From Bremia lactucae (taxonomy: Eukaryota > Oomycota > Peronosporomycetes > Peronosporales > Peronosporaceae): 64,000 nt of DNA. Where the stretch lies: the NCBI RefSeq assembly GCF_004359215.1, contig NC_090623.1, positions 2,038,774 to 2,102,773 on the forward strand. The letters are read 5' to 3'. Positions 32,414 to 43,335 of this stretch are shown here, piece by piece. The first letter of the stretch is position 1, and the number at the start of each line of letters is the position of its first letter. The position numbers and the translations under genes were made by a program. Under the pieces are notes generated by a model. The model was not told the origin of the DNA and made no database searches. It worked only from the letters and a program-made list of their open reading frames with translations.

Positions 32414-33499
32414 ATGTCCTTAGTAGAGATCGCTGCAATAGGTGTTGACGGCCCGACACCGTCGCCGCTGTCGCTGTTTGTACTTTGTAGTCGCATCGCG
32501 ACGGCATCCTCTTCAGTTACTAAGTTACATGTGCAGCTACTGGATCCTCCAATTCTATACGAGACCGAGGTCACGTCCGAACAAAAGCCAAGGGCCCTCG
32601 ACTGCTCAGGTGATAATTATGTCGAGACAGTGGGGTTGGCATTACGTCCACAAAGCGATGTACCATCACGCTTTGAACTCCGGTGGTCAAAGAAGCTACG
32701 CACACTGACACTCATGGAGCGCGGTGCATTTTCCATGAAATTCTGCACTGTTTCATTCGAAATTTCAGAAAGTAACGACAATTGGCGACTTCTGTTGCAC
32801 CAAGTGACCACCGAGCAGGAACATTTGCGGCAACTTTTGGATGCAAAACAAACCAGAATGATTAAACTTGAAAATGTATTAAAACAAAAAGAACAATTAT
32901 TGGAATTAGCATTGACAGCCAAACAGAGCGTAGAAGACGATCTCGTAAAGGGATTTTGTGCCGTCTTGAATGCCAAGAAAGACGAAATTCGAAGACTGCA
33001 GACAGAGGCTCCGAGATTGGAAGTGGCGTCTAGTAGATTAAAACAGCCGATTCCTAAGAAAGCGAGGAAAGCCATGGGAGCAAAGCTAAAGCGGAAGGAG
33101 AAGGCTGTGAGTCGAATTGAAAGCGATGAGGAAATGGCGACAGACGTGGACGAAGAGGATACCAAGCGTGCAAAGCAAGAGGCAATTAATGCGTACAATC
33201 ACGTGGCAACCGATTCAAAACCAACGTCTGTGCAGATAAGCTCCGCGGATGATCTCTTGTCGAGCATGGATGAGATTATCAAGAATGAACACGAGGCGAA
33301 CGAAACAACGCAACAAGGAGCTCCAGGGCCAGTGGCAGCGACGCTATTAGCAACGACTCCATGCAGTGCAAAAAAGAATGAAAGGGTTCGTGTGAAGAAG
33401 CATGAACCAGAACGTACTCTATCGACTGTATCCGCTTTGCAACTTGGCGATGAACCAATGGACTCGGAAGAGGAGGATCTCCTTAATATGTTGTCGTGA
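32414..33499 (+). CDS. XRCC4: XRCC4-like DNA double-strand-break repair protein, 361 aa
   Basis: Scaffold of non-homologous end joining: XRCC4 dimers bind DNA ligase IV through a coiled coil and join broken ends in the nucleus. Residues 1 to about 120 fit the beta-rich head domain. A long coiled coil runs about 123-205 and contains FCAVLNAKKDEIRRL (181-195), which corresponds to the diagnostic XRCC4 stalk segment before the ligase IV site. A basic nuclear-localisation-like stretch follows (KKARKAMGAKLKRKEK, about 215-230), then a disordered acidic tail ending DSEEEDLLNMLS. Length is close to the usual 330-340. The ATG at 32414 is the first in frame and begins a compact hydrophobic strand. It lies between two effector-like genes on the opposite strand. 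Identification rests on the stalk motif and architecture. Confidence 0.78.
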   Translation: MSLVEIAAIGVDGPTPSPLSLFVLCSRIATASSSVTKLHVQLLDPPILYETEVTSEQKPRALDCSGDNYVETVGLALRPQSDVPSRFELRWSKKLRTLTLMERGAFSMKFCTVSFEISESNDNWRLLLHQVTTEQEHLRQLLDAKQTRMIKLENVLKQKEQLLELALTAKQSVEDDLVKGFCAVLNAKKDEIRRLQTEAPRLEVASSRLKQPIPKKARKAMGAKLKRKEKAVSRIESDEEMATDVDEEDTKRAKQEAINAYNHVATDSKPTSVQISSADDLLSSMDEIIKNEHEANETTQQGAPGPVAATLLATTPCSAKKNERVRVKKHEPERTLSTVSALQLGDEPMDSEEEDLLNMLS

Positions 33500-33845
33500 G
33501 GTTTTCGTAATAAAATATACTCAGAATATTAATTGTAACGGTGACCTTGATAATGATTGCAGATCTTTAGCAAGAATCCGCCTCTGGCTAGAAAAAGCCA
33601 GCTCCATTTGTCGATAGATTTCCATGAAGCATAACGTATGCCCCTTTTGACAATATTAAGGTAAGGGGCATCGAGAATCACATATCTTTAATCATTACCA
33701 TAACACGACCTTTTTTTTTAATTTGTTTTAAACTTTAAAGTCAAAAGTCTTTTTTTATTTTTTAATGCCGACATATTATTGACACGCTTAAACTTCACAA
33801 AAATGTAAAATAACTGTGAGTGGTGTGTCAGAGCTATGGGCAGCG

Positions 33846-34847
33846 CTAGTTTGCAAAACCAGCCGCAAAAACTAGAAGAATCGCAAGAAATCCTACAAAA
33901 TAGAATATTTTCATGCGGGTGGAAAACCACGAGCTCGGTTTCTTGACAACTTTTGATAGGGGCGATGACTTGAGGTTTACGGGAGGCGGTTTCGCCGAAG
34001 ACTTGGGGTCTACAAGAGGCGGTTTAGTCGATGTCGAGGCACCTGTAGCCGGTTCCGACTTTAATTCCGCTGGGTCCTTCCTCCCTCGTAGCAAGGATGA
34101 CCCACCGTTCGTACTTTCAAGAGTTTTCTTGGAAGGTTCTCGTAACTCTGTAGTGACCTTGGACTTCTTCACCGATGCTACCAAGTTGGCAGATGGTGGC
34201 ATCTTCCCTTCTGTCTCCCCACCCCATGAAAGAAGCTTCATTCTCTTCAAAGGTCCTGAAAGATATTTTTCCACAAGCCCAACGCTATTGGCTGTAGTCT
34301 TTTCCTTGCTAGCGCCTTTTGCTTGAGCAAGTAATACCATTGACACATCTGCAGCAAACGTTTTGGCATTGGAGATGGTGCTGGTTAAATACGTGACTGC
34401 GGCGCTCAATCCATTCTTCACTGCCTTGACGCTTTTCGTATCTTTTACATTTTGAATTGACAGCATTTTTTGAACTTTTGCCGACACATCATCGAAACGA
34501 GTCGGCGTTTTCTTAACAATCAACTTATTCAAGCCTGTTGCCGTACTATCAATGGGAGCGTGGTGCTCTTGATTCATTATTTGCTCGGTCACTTTTGTCA
34601 CTTTTGACAAGTCACCCTTTTTTGGGATATTAACGGAAGCCTCCACAACCTCAGGTGTTTTTCCCAAAAGTTTCTGATACCACGAATATAAATTGCGCTC
34701 TTCAAAGGCCAAAGGATCCGTTGATTCGAGGGGTCTTTTATCAGGCCTGTTGCGATCGCCATGAAGACTGTTGGGCTCAGCAGCTAATGGCTTAAGCACA
34801 GAGACGACAAATGCGGCCCAAAGAAGGATTACTTTGCGTTCGACCAT
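33846..34847 (-). CDS. Secreted, tail-anchored effector-like protein with RPLE-EER, 333 aa
   Basis: The ATG at 34847 gives a signal peptide (MVERKVILLWAAFVVSVLKPLAA). A degenerate RXLR motif RPLE (38-41) and an EER box (49-51) lie at the usual distance after it. The body is Lys/Ser/Thr-rich; residues about 265-305 carry a short repetitive Pro-Lys-Ser region (KPPLVDPKSSAKPPPVNLKS). The C-terminus is a single hydrophobic helix (IFYFVGFLAILLVFAAGF) ending in AN. No known domain. It shares architecture with the protein at 30337-31533 but I see no clear sequence homology in the body. Candidate host-membrane-targeted RXLR effector, inferred. Confidence 0.68.
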   Translation of the reverse strand: MVERKVILLWAAFVVSVLKPLAAEPNSLHGDRNRPDKRPLESTDPLAFEERNLYSWYQKLLGKTPEVVEASVNIPKKGDLSKVTKVTEQIMNQEHHAPIDSTATGLNKLIVKKTPTRFDDVSAKVQKMLSIQNVKDTKSVKAVKNGLSAAVTYLTSTISNAKTFAADVSMVLLAQAKGASKEKTTANSVGLVEKYLSGPLKRMKLLSWGGETEGKMPPSANLVASVKKSKVTTELREPSKKTLESTNGGSSLLRGRKDPAELKSEPATGASTSTKPPLVDPKSSAKPPPVNLKSSPLSKVVKKPSSWFSTRMKIFYFVGFLAILLVFAAGFAN

Positions 34848-35571
34848 GCTTATTTACAAGTGGTTTGGTTAGAGGCAGACCCGCGAGACTGGGTTGAAAA
34901 AGTGGGTGGTTCTACGTTGGGGGATTAAAGGATCCAACTGTAATAGAAAAGCAAGAATCTGATTGCAGTCATATTGAATACGTATCTATTGTAGACGCCA
35001 TTTTAGTGTGAGATCAGGTATGTCGAAGAGCCATGTGAGCAACTTGACTGATGTCACAATAGAAAAGTACAGTCCTCATTTCTGATTCCTTATCCCCCAA
35101 ATCCTGATTACCCCTACTAACTTATAGGATTAGACGTCCGCCCGTGGTCGTCCTATGGTCTGTAACATATAAATTACTGAGCCTCTTATACAATGTTGAT
35201 ACAAGTTATAAGAGGGAAGACTGCATTTGTGTGGTGCAGGACTGAATGGATTAAAAGTATTACAGTTTTGAAGATAAATTCTTGAGAGGGACGCTCACTT
35301 TTTCTTTTATATCGGTATTTAGACCGGGTTCACATCATATAAAACAGGATAGATAATTCTGATCATAAAACGACACAATTACATCCACTTACACATCTAA
35401 TAACTACAAAGACAAGCAGAACATTCCATCTCGAATAAATTGATTTTAGCATAATTACATTGCTTTTAAGAAAGAGAAAGTAGATTCGAATCCACCCATT
35501 TTTTATCGCAAATTTGTACGAATCGAGCAAGAAACTCGCAGCACTATAAGCAACCATGGACATGGAGTAGC
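34848..35571. other. Intergenic, nothing recognised
   Basis: Contains the promoter of the effector-like gene ending at 34847 and AT-rich sequence up to the gypsy LTR. No ORF or repeat is supported. Confidence 0.4.
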
Positions 35572-36010
35572 TGTAACGGGGTGTATCATTGCATGAAATT
35601 AACACTTAAAAGGTTGTTAATTAATAAATTATCTAAAAGGTAGGTACGATTTGAGAATATTTCTTTACATGGTAATTTTCTAAAAGCTTACCATTGGTAG
35701 ATATAGACCATTAAGTCTACTTTTCTCCGCGGTCCAGTCAGATCTGGACGCGCGCAAAGAGAAAGACAGATAAGACTTTTATTACATGTTTGTATTAGTT
35801 TATAATAAAGTTAGTATTAAGTAGATAGACAAAAAAAACTTAGTTATATTAATACAGTTTCTAATTAACCCTCTTTAAAGCAAGTGTTTTAAGGAGAGTC
35901 TTCCTCTGCACGTACAAGTGTTCGTGAAGTGACGAGAGGAACCACTTGCACTGAGGCAGTGCGAAGTGGACTTGTACTGGAGTAGTACAAGACAGTTGTG
36001 CCCCGTTACA
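35572..36010 (+). repeat. Type-1 LTR, 5' LTR of element A
   Basis: 439-bp complete LTR from TGTAACGGGG to CCCCGTTACA. It includes the two terminal hairpins in its last 80 bases. This copy, followed by a primer-binding site and gag, defines the sense direction of the family. Confidence 0.88.
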
Positions 36011-36012
36011 CC

Positions 36013-36026
36013 TGGTAGCACTTTGT
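36013..36026 (+). promoter_or_regulatory. Primer-binding site of element A
   Basis: TGGTAGCACTTTG begins two bases after the LTR, starting with TGG as expected for pairing to the CCA end of a tRNA. The equivalent position in element H reads TGGTGGCC on the minus strand. Confidence 0.6.
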
Positions 36027-36073
36027 AGTCCGTCCAAGGACCACAGTTCCATCATCTAACAACGACATGTTAA

Positions 36074-37195
36074 ATGATAATGGGAATACACATCACGTTT
36101 CGCGTGATAGCTACTCCTTTCTCAGTGACATTAAAGGAGTGCGGTCAAACGAATGATTTCGACCGTAGGAACGATGCCACCTTGGCCATGCTGTCCGATT
36201 TGGAGAGAGATGCCCTCCATTCCGTCATCGCCAAGTTCGTACAACATGAACTTGACGAGGCGAAGGAGAAGGTAGCCTTGCTTAATCAGCAAGGCTGTCA
36301 ACAGGCAGAACTGTTGAGGTTACAGCAGGTCCAGACCCCTGTACCTGGGATGACGAACGCGTCGTCCGGAAACCTTAAAGATTGACATCTCTAAGTAAAG
36401 GGGAGTCGAAGAAGACTTCCTTTTAAGATGGTTTGACGAGTTGGACGATGCCATAAAAGCTCGTCACAACGTCGACGAGCACTGCAAGTCGCATTTGCTC
36501 AGTCAAATTTGGCAGGTCGTGCCAAAACTTGGGCACTAAGCCTTCAGTTGTGCGACCAATAAGTCTTTGGGTCGGTAGAGGCTTTGAAAACCCCGGCTCA
36601 AACAGACGATTGAACCGCCTAGGGCTGAGTTTAGAGCTCTATCAGAGCTTCTGAACTTAAGCAAAGCAAGCGTGATGTTCACGCATATGCCAATTACATA
36701 CGACTCTTAGCGAGTTGTATCATGAACAACCCAGTTCACGAACACACGTTGATTACGGTGTTCATGCAAGGTCTTACGGATGGTCCCGTAAAGACCCACC
36801 TGTTCCGCTTGGAACTGGATACGCTTGAAGAAGCAATATCCGTTGCGGAACAGGAGGACTTTAAGAGACAGGCTCAAGCTAGTTCGTCATCATATCGTCC
36901 TCGAAGACGACACGAACTGGGAGGTTCAGAAGCTATGGACCTCTCTTACGTCGAAAGCGAGAAATCTCGTTTTTCGAACAATAAGCAATTGCCGAAATGC
37001 AATCGCTGTCAAAAGTTAGGACACTACGCTCATGAGTGTAGTGCCCCACGCCCAGCACCGAGAGGTACTGAACGTAATTTTGGACCGAATGCCAAAAAGA
37101 GCAACGGTCGCGGGTCCGACGTTGTTGCGAAATTGCACCAGCGAGGCGGACCGCCAAAAACGGACGGGGTCAGTAGGGGCGCAACGCCCTACTGA
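36074..37195 (+). pseudogene. Gag of element A (frame-broken)
   Basis: The N-terminal part (36074-36385) includes a coiled-coil stretch (HELDEAKEKVALLNQQG). A frame-broken core follows and then an open segment 36722-37195 with the end of Retrotrans_gag (HTLITVFMQGLTDGPVKTHL) and a zinc knuckle CNRCQKLGHYAHEC near 37000-37045 with intact CCHC spacing. Homologous to gag of element H. Confidence 0.75.
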
Positions 37196-37196
37196 T

Positions 37197-37841
37197 CCAG
37201 CAACCTCAAGAGAATTTGCAAATCTCTTGACTAATATTGCTCCAGGCATACAATCATTTTGTGTCTCTGCACCTGGTGATGAGGTATCCCTCATCACCTT
37301 GAAGTTGAAAGTGACAAATGATTTGTCACTCAGAGCCCTAGTGGACTGCGGAGCGTCGAATAACTTTATTCGTCGCCAGTCACTAGAGGGTCGTAGGCTC
37401 AAATATGTTGAGCGCGACATCCCTCCAACGAGGATGACGGTGCGTCTAGCGACAGGCGCATCGATAACAGTAATGAAACGCGTAGTGAAATTTCACTACA
37501 CGTTAAGAGATTCACAGTATGATGATAATTTCATCGTACTGGATTTGGATGACAAATTTAATGTCATCCTAGGTTTGCCTTGGCTCAGAAAATGCGAGCC
37601 AAGGATCAGCTGGCAGCATCGAACCGTAAAGATGCCTGCCACTTGTTCATCAGATGGCCATCTGATGAACGTCTTGGAGCGTCCAGCGTGTGGATGTACT
37701 ACGAGTGAGTGCGACGGCCCCGCTTGTGGTACGATCGTTAGTACAACTGCAAAAGATCACAGTGTGATTACAAATCACATTGTGGAGTCAGCTCTCGGCG
37801 GCTGTTCGAATGCACAGGCAGCTCCGAAGTCCACCACTTGA
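37197..37841 (+). pseudogene. Protease region of element A
   Basis: An open frame overlapping the end of gag in another frame carries a retropepsin core: LRALVDCGASNNFIRR near 37320-37375 and VILGLPWLRKCEPRISW near 37560-37615. The active-site triad is DCG in place of DSG or DTG. Confidence 0.75.
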
Positions 37842-38461
37842 ATAAGTCGCGTGGATTAAGACATGAATGTACGCCTAGCGGGCGACATTCAAGGAAGATA
37901 CCGGTTGTCCAAAATTGACAACACGATGATCCTAGGTCGAGTAGAGAGTCGACCGTAGAGGACCCGACTGTGATAGCGCAATCACAGTCGGAAGACGTTG
38001 AGGGAATAAATCCCCACGTACTTATTCAGGAGAAATCTTCTCAAATACTTAAGGCTGAAATGGCTAGACTTTAGCATCTCGAGGGATTGATCCCTCGGCA
38101 GCCTGTGGAAAAATCCCAGGAAGAGACCAAGACATTAAATGTCTTGGTTAATGACGGATCATGAGTAGGCACTTGTACTCTTGATCTATGTCTCCAAAGT
38201 TAACTTCGGAGATAACTCAATTATTAACCCTAGAACCAAAGCGGTTCTGAGAGATCTAATGGTAGAATCAAGCAGATCTGCGTACTCGTCACAGAGGACG
38301 AATACGTAACCGATATTCGGTCAGCGGTAATTATTGCAAAGAACGAACGGGTTCTTAGCAGCTCATCGATGGACGAAAGGTGTCCTCAATATGAAGACTC
38401 GGATTGAGAGAGATACTACTCATCCTGGGAGTCACTTTAAACAGATCCTTTTTACAAGGAT

Positions 38462-39330
38462 TTGATTGAATACAGGGATGTATTTCCTGAAACAGTTCCA
38501 TGTGAGTTGCCTAAGGATAAAGGCACTCGACATGAGATCGAGCTCGAACCGGGCTCGAAGTACTGTGTCATGAAGCAGTGGCCACTGCCTTGTGAAAAAG
38601 TACTTGCGATCGATAAATTCTTTATCGATCGATTAAAAGCGGGCCATGTGAAGGAGTCAACCTCCCCAAATACCTCTCCGACCTTCTGTGTGCGAAAGGC
38701 CACAGGAGGGTGGCGGATAGTGCACGCATTCAACGAACTGAATGCTGCAACGGTACCGACTCAAACGCCGATACCTAGAAAAGACGTAATTGTTAATGAT
38801 ATGTCTAAGAGTACCATCTTTTTGTCTATGGATCTGATGGATGGATTTTATCAGATCCTTATGCGTGAACGGGACATCCCGTACAGCAGTGAGCACTCCC
38901 AGCGGGATGCTCTGGGAATGGCTAGTAATGCCACAGGGGCTTAGTAACGCCCCTGCAACATTCAACAGATGTAACAAATCTGCTAATACCGGTGCGATAA
39001 TTCGCACCGAGTTGCTTTGACGATGTATTCGTCCATAGCCGAGCCATGGATGGAAAGACGGACGTGGGAGTTTATAAAACTCACGTTAGTCAAGTTCTTA
39101 CACTTATGCGAAAGCATAAGTTGTACGCAAATCTCAAGAAGTGAATATTCGCTGCAAGCGAAATACCACTTCTTGGGTGCATCGTAGGTAAACACGACGT
39201 GCGCCCTGATCCCGAAAAGATCAAGGAAATTATCGACTGGCCAGTTCCAGTCGATGTCAAGACTGAGAAAGTTCCTTGGTTTCGCGGCGTACTTGCACAA
39301 GTACTCCCGCAATTATGCCGAGATGACAGT
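38462..39330 (+). pseudogene. Reverse transcriptase of element A
   Basis: 38462-38944 encodes the N-terminal RT blocks (FCVRKATGGWRIVHAFNELN, then FLSMDLMDGFYQILMRERD). After a frameshift near 38900, LSNAPATFNRC and the catalytic box SCFDDVFVHSRAMDGK (about 39006-39060) follow in other frames. The catalytic FDD is kept but the gene cannot be translated as one frame. Confidence 0.8.
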
Positions 39331-39906
39331 TCGTCTCTCTCGTCTCTTGATTAAAAGTCAAGAAATGGCAAAGATATCAAGCAAAGCAGATCAAGATAGA
39401 CCACTTCGTCTGGTCTGTGACGCCAGCGATTTCGCAATCGGCTGTGCGTTAATGCAATACGATACAGACGGCCGGAGCGCGTCGTCTGTTACCAAACGCG
39501 TCAGCTGCAACCAGATGAACGCAATTACCCAGTGCATGACAAGGAACTCCTTGCCATGAAATATGCACTGGCTAAGTATAGAGTCTATCTCCCCGGAGAT
39601 AGACCGTTCCTCGTATGTACGGACCATGCGTCATTACGCACGGCCGTAAATAGCCCACACCTTTCGCAAAGAATGGCGAGGTGGCTATCCTTCTTCGCGG
39701 AGTATAATTTCTCCGTCGAATATAAACCAGGACGACTTAATGTCGTCGCTGATGCGTTATCACGCCGACCTGATTTCAAGCCGGCTGCGCATTCCAATAG
39801 TGGAAATAATCCCACTGTTGCAACACTCATTTCAAGTTTTCCGTCATCAACCTTATTTGATGACATAAAGAAAGCCTACGCAGAAATAAGGACCTTCTGC
39901 AATTGA
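39331..39906 (+). pseudogene. RNase H of element A
   Basis: CDASDFAIGCALMQYDTDG near 39418-39475, then VHDKELLAMKYALAKYRVYL and TDHASLRTAVNSPHLSQRMA, then PGRLNVVADALSRRPD, in two frames. Typical Ty3/gypsy RNase H ending. Confidence 0.82.
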
Positions 39907-40079
39907 TAGATTATCTGATAAAACCATCCGATAAAGATTTTAAAGGATTTACCGGCTTTATATCGATCGTCATCCGATCGATACACAACACGCAACGGCT
40001 TATTGTATTACACAGCCGTTGCCGGCGACACTCCACGTGTCGTCGACCCAACTCACAATGACTTGCGCTTGCGCATCAT

Positions 40080-40440
40080 GTATAAGTGCACGATGCACCA
40101 ACAAGAGAACATCGTGGACGTGAGAAAATTTATCTCACATTAAGTCGCGACTCTTACTGGCCCCACCAGTATCAGTTCGTGCGCAAGTACATTCGTGCAT
40201 GCGAGGTATGTCAACGGGTGAAGCCTAGCCCTTCATCCCGTGCACCACTTCCGGCAGAATGTTGGCAGTATCTATGGACGTCGTCTTCAGATTTCCCGAA
40301 GACGATCACAAAACAATGGAATTCTGGTTTTTGTAGACAGATTCAGCAAGATGGTACATCATACTGCAGTACCAGAGTCGATGACGGCTCCGGGCTGTGC
40401 CCGTGTCTTTATCGACACGGCTTCTCCTGTTTCAATCGCC
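40080..40440 (+). pseudogene. Integrase N-terminus of element A, truncated
   Basis: The HHCC zinc-binding segment is visible (HDAPTREHRGREKIYLTLSR, IRACEVCQRVKPSPSS). After frameshifts the core begins (NGILVFVDRFSKMVHH) and is cut near 40440. The catalytic second Asp and Glu are absent. Confidence 0.75.
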
Positions 40441-40517
40441 TGAATGCTCAATTCATGCTTCAAGTAAAATTTTAAATTTCTTTGTATTTTTTAATGTATA
40501 TTTTCGTTTTTTAGCCC

Positions 40518-40640
40518 GCATCCATCAGTGCAGGCGGCGTCCGATAGGAGTGGTGATCTTGCCCGTCTACTCGCGGTTGCCTTATCTTCGTCCGTTCAGT
40601 CGCAGGCGTTAAGCGCTGCCGAACGACGTATCGTCGGAGC
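40518..40640 (+). pseudogene. Fragment of a coiled-coil transposon ORF
   Basis: Plus-strand residues reading VQAASDRSGDLARLLAV and QALSAAERRIVG match the minus-strand ORF at 45530-45410. It is cut by the LTR at 40641. Confidence 0.55.
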
Positions 40641-40966
40641 GAGTGGCGCCTCACGTCACTTTACGTACACTAGTACGTGCAGAGGAAGACTCTCTTATAA
40701 ACACTTGCTTTGAGAGGGTTAATTAAAAACTGTATTAATATAATCAAGTTCTTCTATTCTATCTACTTAATACTAACTTAATAATAAACTAATACAAAAA
40801 ATTTAATAAAAGTCTTATCTGTCTTGACTGGACCGCGGAGAATGTAGATACAATGGTCTATATCTACCAATGGATAAGTTTCTAGAATATTACCATGTAA
40901 AGTAATATTCTCCAAATATTATCTACATTCAATTGTTGATTTCATGTAAGTATAGACCCCGTTACA
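40641..40966 (-). repeat. Type-1 LTR, 3' LTR of element C (truncated)
   Basis: Matches the type-1 LTR but lacks about 100 bp at its minus-strand 3' end. It lies at the 3' end of a minus-strand gypsy fragment (element C). Confidence 0.75.
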
Positions 40967-42570
40967 TCACACCTCCCTTATACGACAATCACTTTGACTG
41001 TCATTGGGTAGAGTGGTCACTATAAGACCACTTACTTAAAAACGAAATTAATTCGTCAAAACCATCATGTTTAATTTTATCGCATGGTAGACAAGTCCAT
41101 GCGGTATGTGAATGGTGCGACGCATTATTGTTTCTTGCGGCAGACGTTCCGTCTGCCGTAGTGTCAGCTTCTTTCAGCATCTCTAAATATTGCGGGTGTA
41201 CGTGGTGATACACCATGTGATTGCGACTCCTCTTTGGAGGTCGACTACGTACGCGCGTCGGACGATATGGCTAACTCGGGGAGAGCAGAATAGTCGCCTG
41301 ATCATCGTCAGGCGGCTGACAATAAGCCTTCGAATGAGGGAGCTCATTCGAGTAGACGTGCTGGTAGCATTCGCTACAGCATGTTCAATTCCGACGATGA
41401 GGATGATTCCTCATCGCCAGCACCGTCTCCCGTGCTGTCACCCGCACATATTTTTGTGCGTTGTGAATGCGATGGCGTAAGCCATCGTAATAAAGTTCTT
41501 GTGGTACCCCTGCTTCAGTGGATACCACTCAGAGGAGCGTAGACACTAAAATGTTTCATCTTTTTCCTGAGAAGAAGCCGTGGTTATTGCCCGAACAGCT
41601 AATCAATAGATTGTCTGGAGAGACTACTTCTCACAGTAAATATCCCTTATTTATTCGACAAAGCTACATGGCCTTGATCCCAGCGCAAAGAACTTTCGCA
41701 CTGAGGAAGATTTTATCGCGATGCTTTATTTAAGCATCGATGTTATAGTGGCAACAATAAGCGAGATGAAGTCTCGCTTATGCAAGCCTGGAGCGCGTTC
41801 ATTCGCAATGTCAAAGACATTGGACGCGGAACCTGGCTTCAAAAACATAACGCGATTCGCGTTAAGTTTGAGAAACGAACTTCAACTGATGTAAGGTATA
41901 AACTGCATCCGTTGTCACGTGAGGCAGGACTTCCATGCCTCACGTAAGGTGATCCCGGTCCGTGTTGGGTTGACAACACGAAGCGAGTAAAAGGGCATAT
42001 AGATTTTCTTTCTTCATCCTGGGGAAGGGCTCGCATCCCTATCGAGATGCGCGATGCGATTGACGTTTTGCAATCGATTTAAAAGCGTCAGGACCGCGTG
42101 TTTTTTTATGGACCTTCTGATCCATCGGATGGGTCTCGTCATACTGACCTACGAGGCCCTCAACGTCAACAAATAGCTGGTAACGAGGCTCTCAGCTATC
42201 ATGTGAAGGTGGATAACCGTGCCAGCGCACAAGATAACTCGTTCGCTGCCCTTCACATCACGGTGGTTCTGGATACGTTCCACAAGGAAACGTTGACCAC
42301 CGTGGGAATCCACCAATGGTTGTGGCGGAGGAGGGAAAATTAAATCCGACCCATGTGTCGGATCTTGAGTCGAAGATCGACAAACTTGATCGCTTCCTCC
42401 ATGATTTGGAGGTGGGACTTAATCACGAGCGCGGTAAGCGTCGCTCGTTAGAGCAGACGGTGCAGGCTCACCATATCGAGGGGCTGGAAGACCGTTCGAA
42501 GAGTGCATACTTCATGTTAGAGTACGAGCGGAACTATCACGCTCTTCGTGATGAGCTGTCGTCGTAACTC
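40967..42570 (+). pseudogene. Antisense ORF of element C (decayed)
   Basis: Plus-strand frames match the better-preserved antisense ORF of element B at 60285-61260, starting with the same sequence after the LTR and including the homologue of IRNVQDIGREAWLQKL near 41795-41850. A coiled-coil ORF at 42316-42567 (LESKIDKLDRFLHDLEVGL, LEYERNYHALRDELSS) matches 61613-61849. Stops and frameshifts throughout. Confidence 0.55.
42095..42345 (-). pseudogene. Chromodomain remnant of element C
   Basis: Minus strand reads VDSHGGQRFLVERIQNHRDV, then after a frameshift SYLVRWHGYPPSHDS, a stop in place of the conserved Trp, EPRYQL and VDVEGLVGQYDET. A chromodomain at the end of pol marks a chromovirus-type gypsy element and would direct integration to modified chromatin. 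Confidence 0.7.
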
Positions 42571-42599
42571 ATCGGAGTTTCGAGGATCTCCGGACCGAC

Positions 42600-43260
42600 A
42601 TGAGAATCTCCGGATTCAACATGAGAATCCTCGGATTCAACATAAGAATCTGGTTCGTGACCACAAAAATCTTCTAGGAAATCTTGAAATAGGTGGTCAG
42701 ATCCGTCCTTGGAAGAGACCGCGTTCCGCTTCTGACAGTCCACTGCGTTAGAAATGGAATCCTGTACGAAACGGATTACTGATGCTCGAGCCAGCAGAAA
42801 TCCTATGCTGACTCATTTGTTATGTCTTTTTCAGTGCGCTTTGTGCGCACTGCCATGAGAATTCTCTCATCTTCTATGTCGATTGCTTCGACATCGACAT
42901 CATTAGCGTCGTTGGTAACTTCGATGCGTGATAGCATGAGCCAAAATTGGTTTTGCTCGTGCGAGCCCCCCATGAAACTAGAGAATCCCTCTAATTGGGT
43001 ATGCTTTGTAGACGCATGCACCGATTTATTGATGGCGAATTCGACCATCGGTAAAAATTCGCTCCAATTCGAATACGATTGGACGTAAGCTCGAAGTATC
43101 TCTTCGAGGACGCGATTTACGCGTTCCGTTTGACCATCTGTCTCTGGATGATCAGAAGTTGACATAGTCAGCCGTGTTCCGAGAGATCGGAACACGGATT
43201 GCCAAAACGCCGTTGTAAAACCGTGGATCTCTATCCGAGACCAGTTCACGGGGTAGACCG
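42600..43260 (-). pseudogene. Integrase C-terminal half of element C
   Basis: The minus-strand frame 43260-42803 covers AFWQSVFRSLGTRLTMSTSD and TDGQTERVNRVLEEILRAY (catalytic Glu region), VEFAINKSVHAST and the acidic linker, then VDCQKRNA near 42735. The segment 42730-42600 is collinear and equals the piece found inverted in element B. Confidence 0.75.
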
Positions 43261-43274
43261 TGGAGTATGAATAC

Positions 43275-43328
43275 CAGTGCGAAGTGGACTTGTACTGAAG
43301 CAGGACAAGTTCGTAGTGTCCCGTTACA
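43275..43328 (+). repeat. Type-1 LTR 3' end fragment
   Basis: 54 bp ending CCCGTTACA with hairpin arms ACTTGTACTG / CAGGACAAGT (one mismatch). It truncates element C. Confidence 0.65.
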
Positions 43329-43335
43329 GCAGCAG

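Larger units (their letters stand above)
35572..40470 (+). mobile_element. Element A: Ty3/gypsy retrotransposon, 3' truncated
   Basis: 5' LTR, primer-binding site, gag, protease, RT, RNase H and the first part of integrase occur in order on the plus strand. Each gene has stops or frameshifts. The element ends inside integrase near 40440, where unrelated sequence begins, so chromodomain and 3' LTR are missing. Confidence 0.85.

Noticed and set aside
32617..33198. 193-codon minus-strand ORF
   Set aside because: Antisense shadow of the XRCC4-like gene; its Ser-rich composition is a mirror of Glu/Lys-rich coding on plus.
33913..34326. 137-codon plus-strand ORF
   Set aside because: Shadow of the minus-strand effector-like gene, which has a signal peptide and membrane anchor in its own frame.
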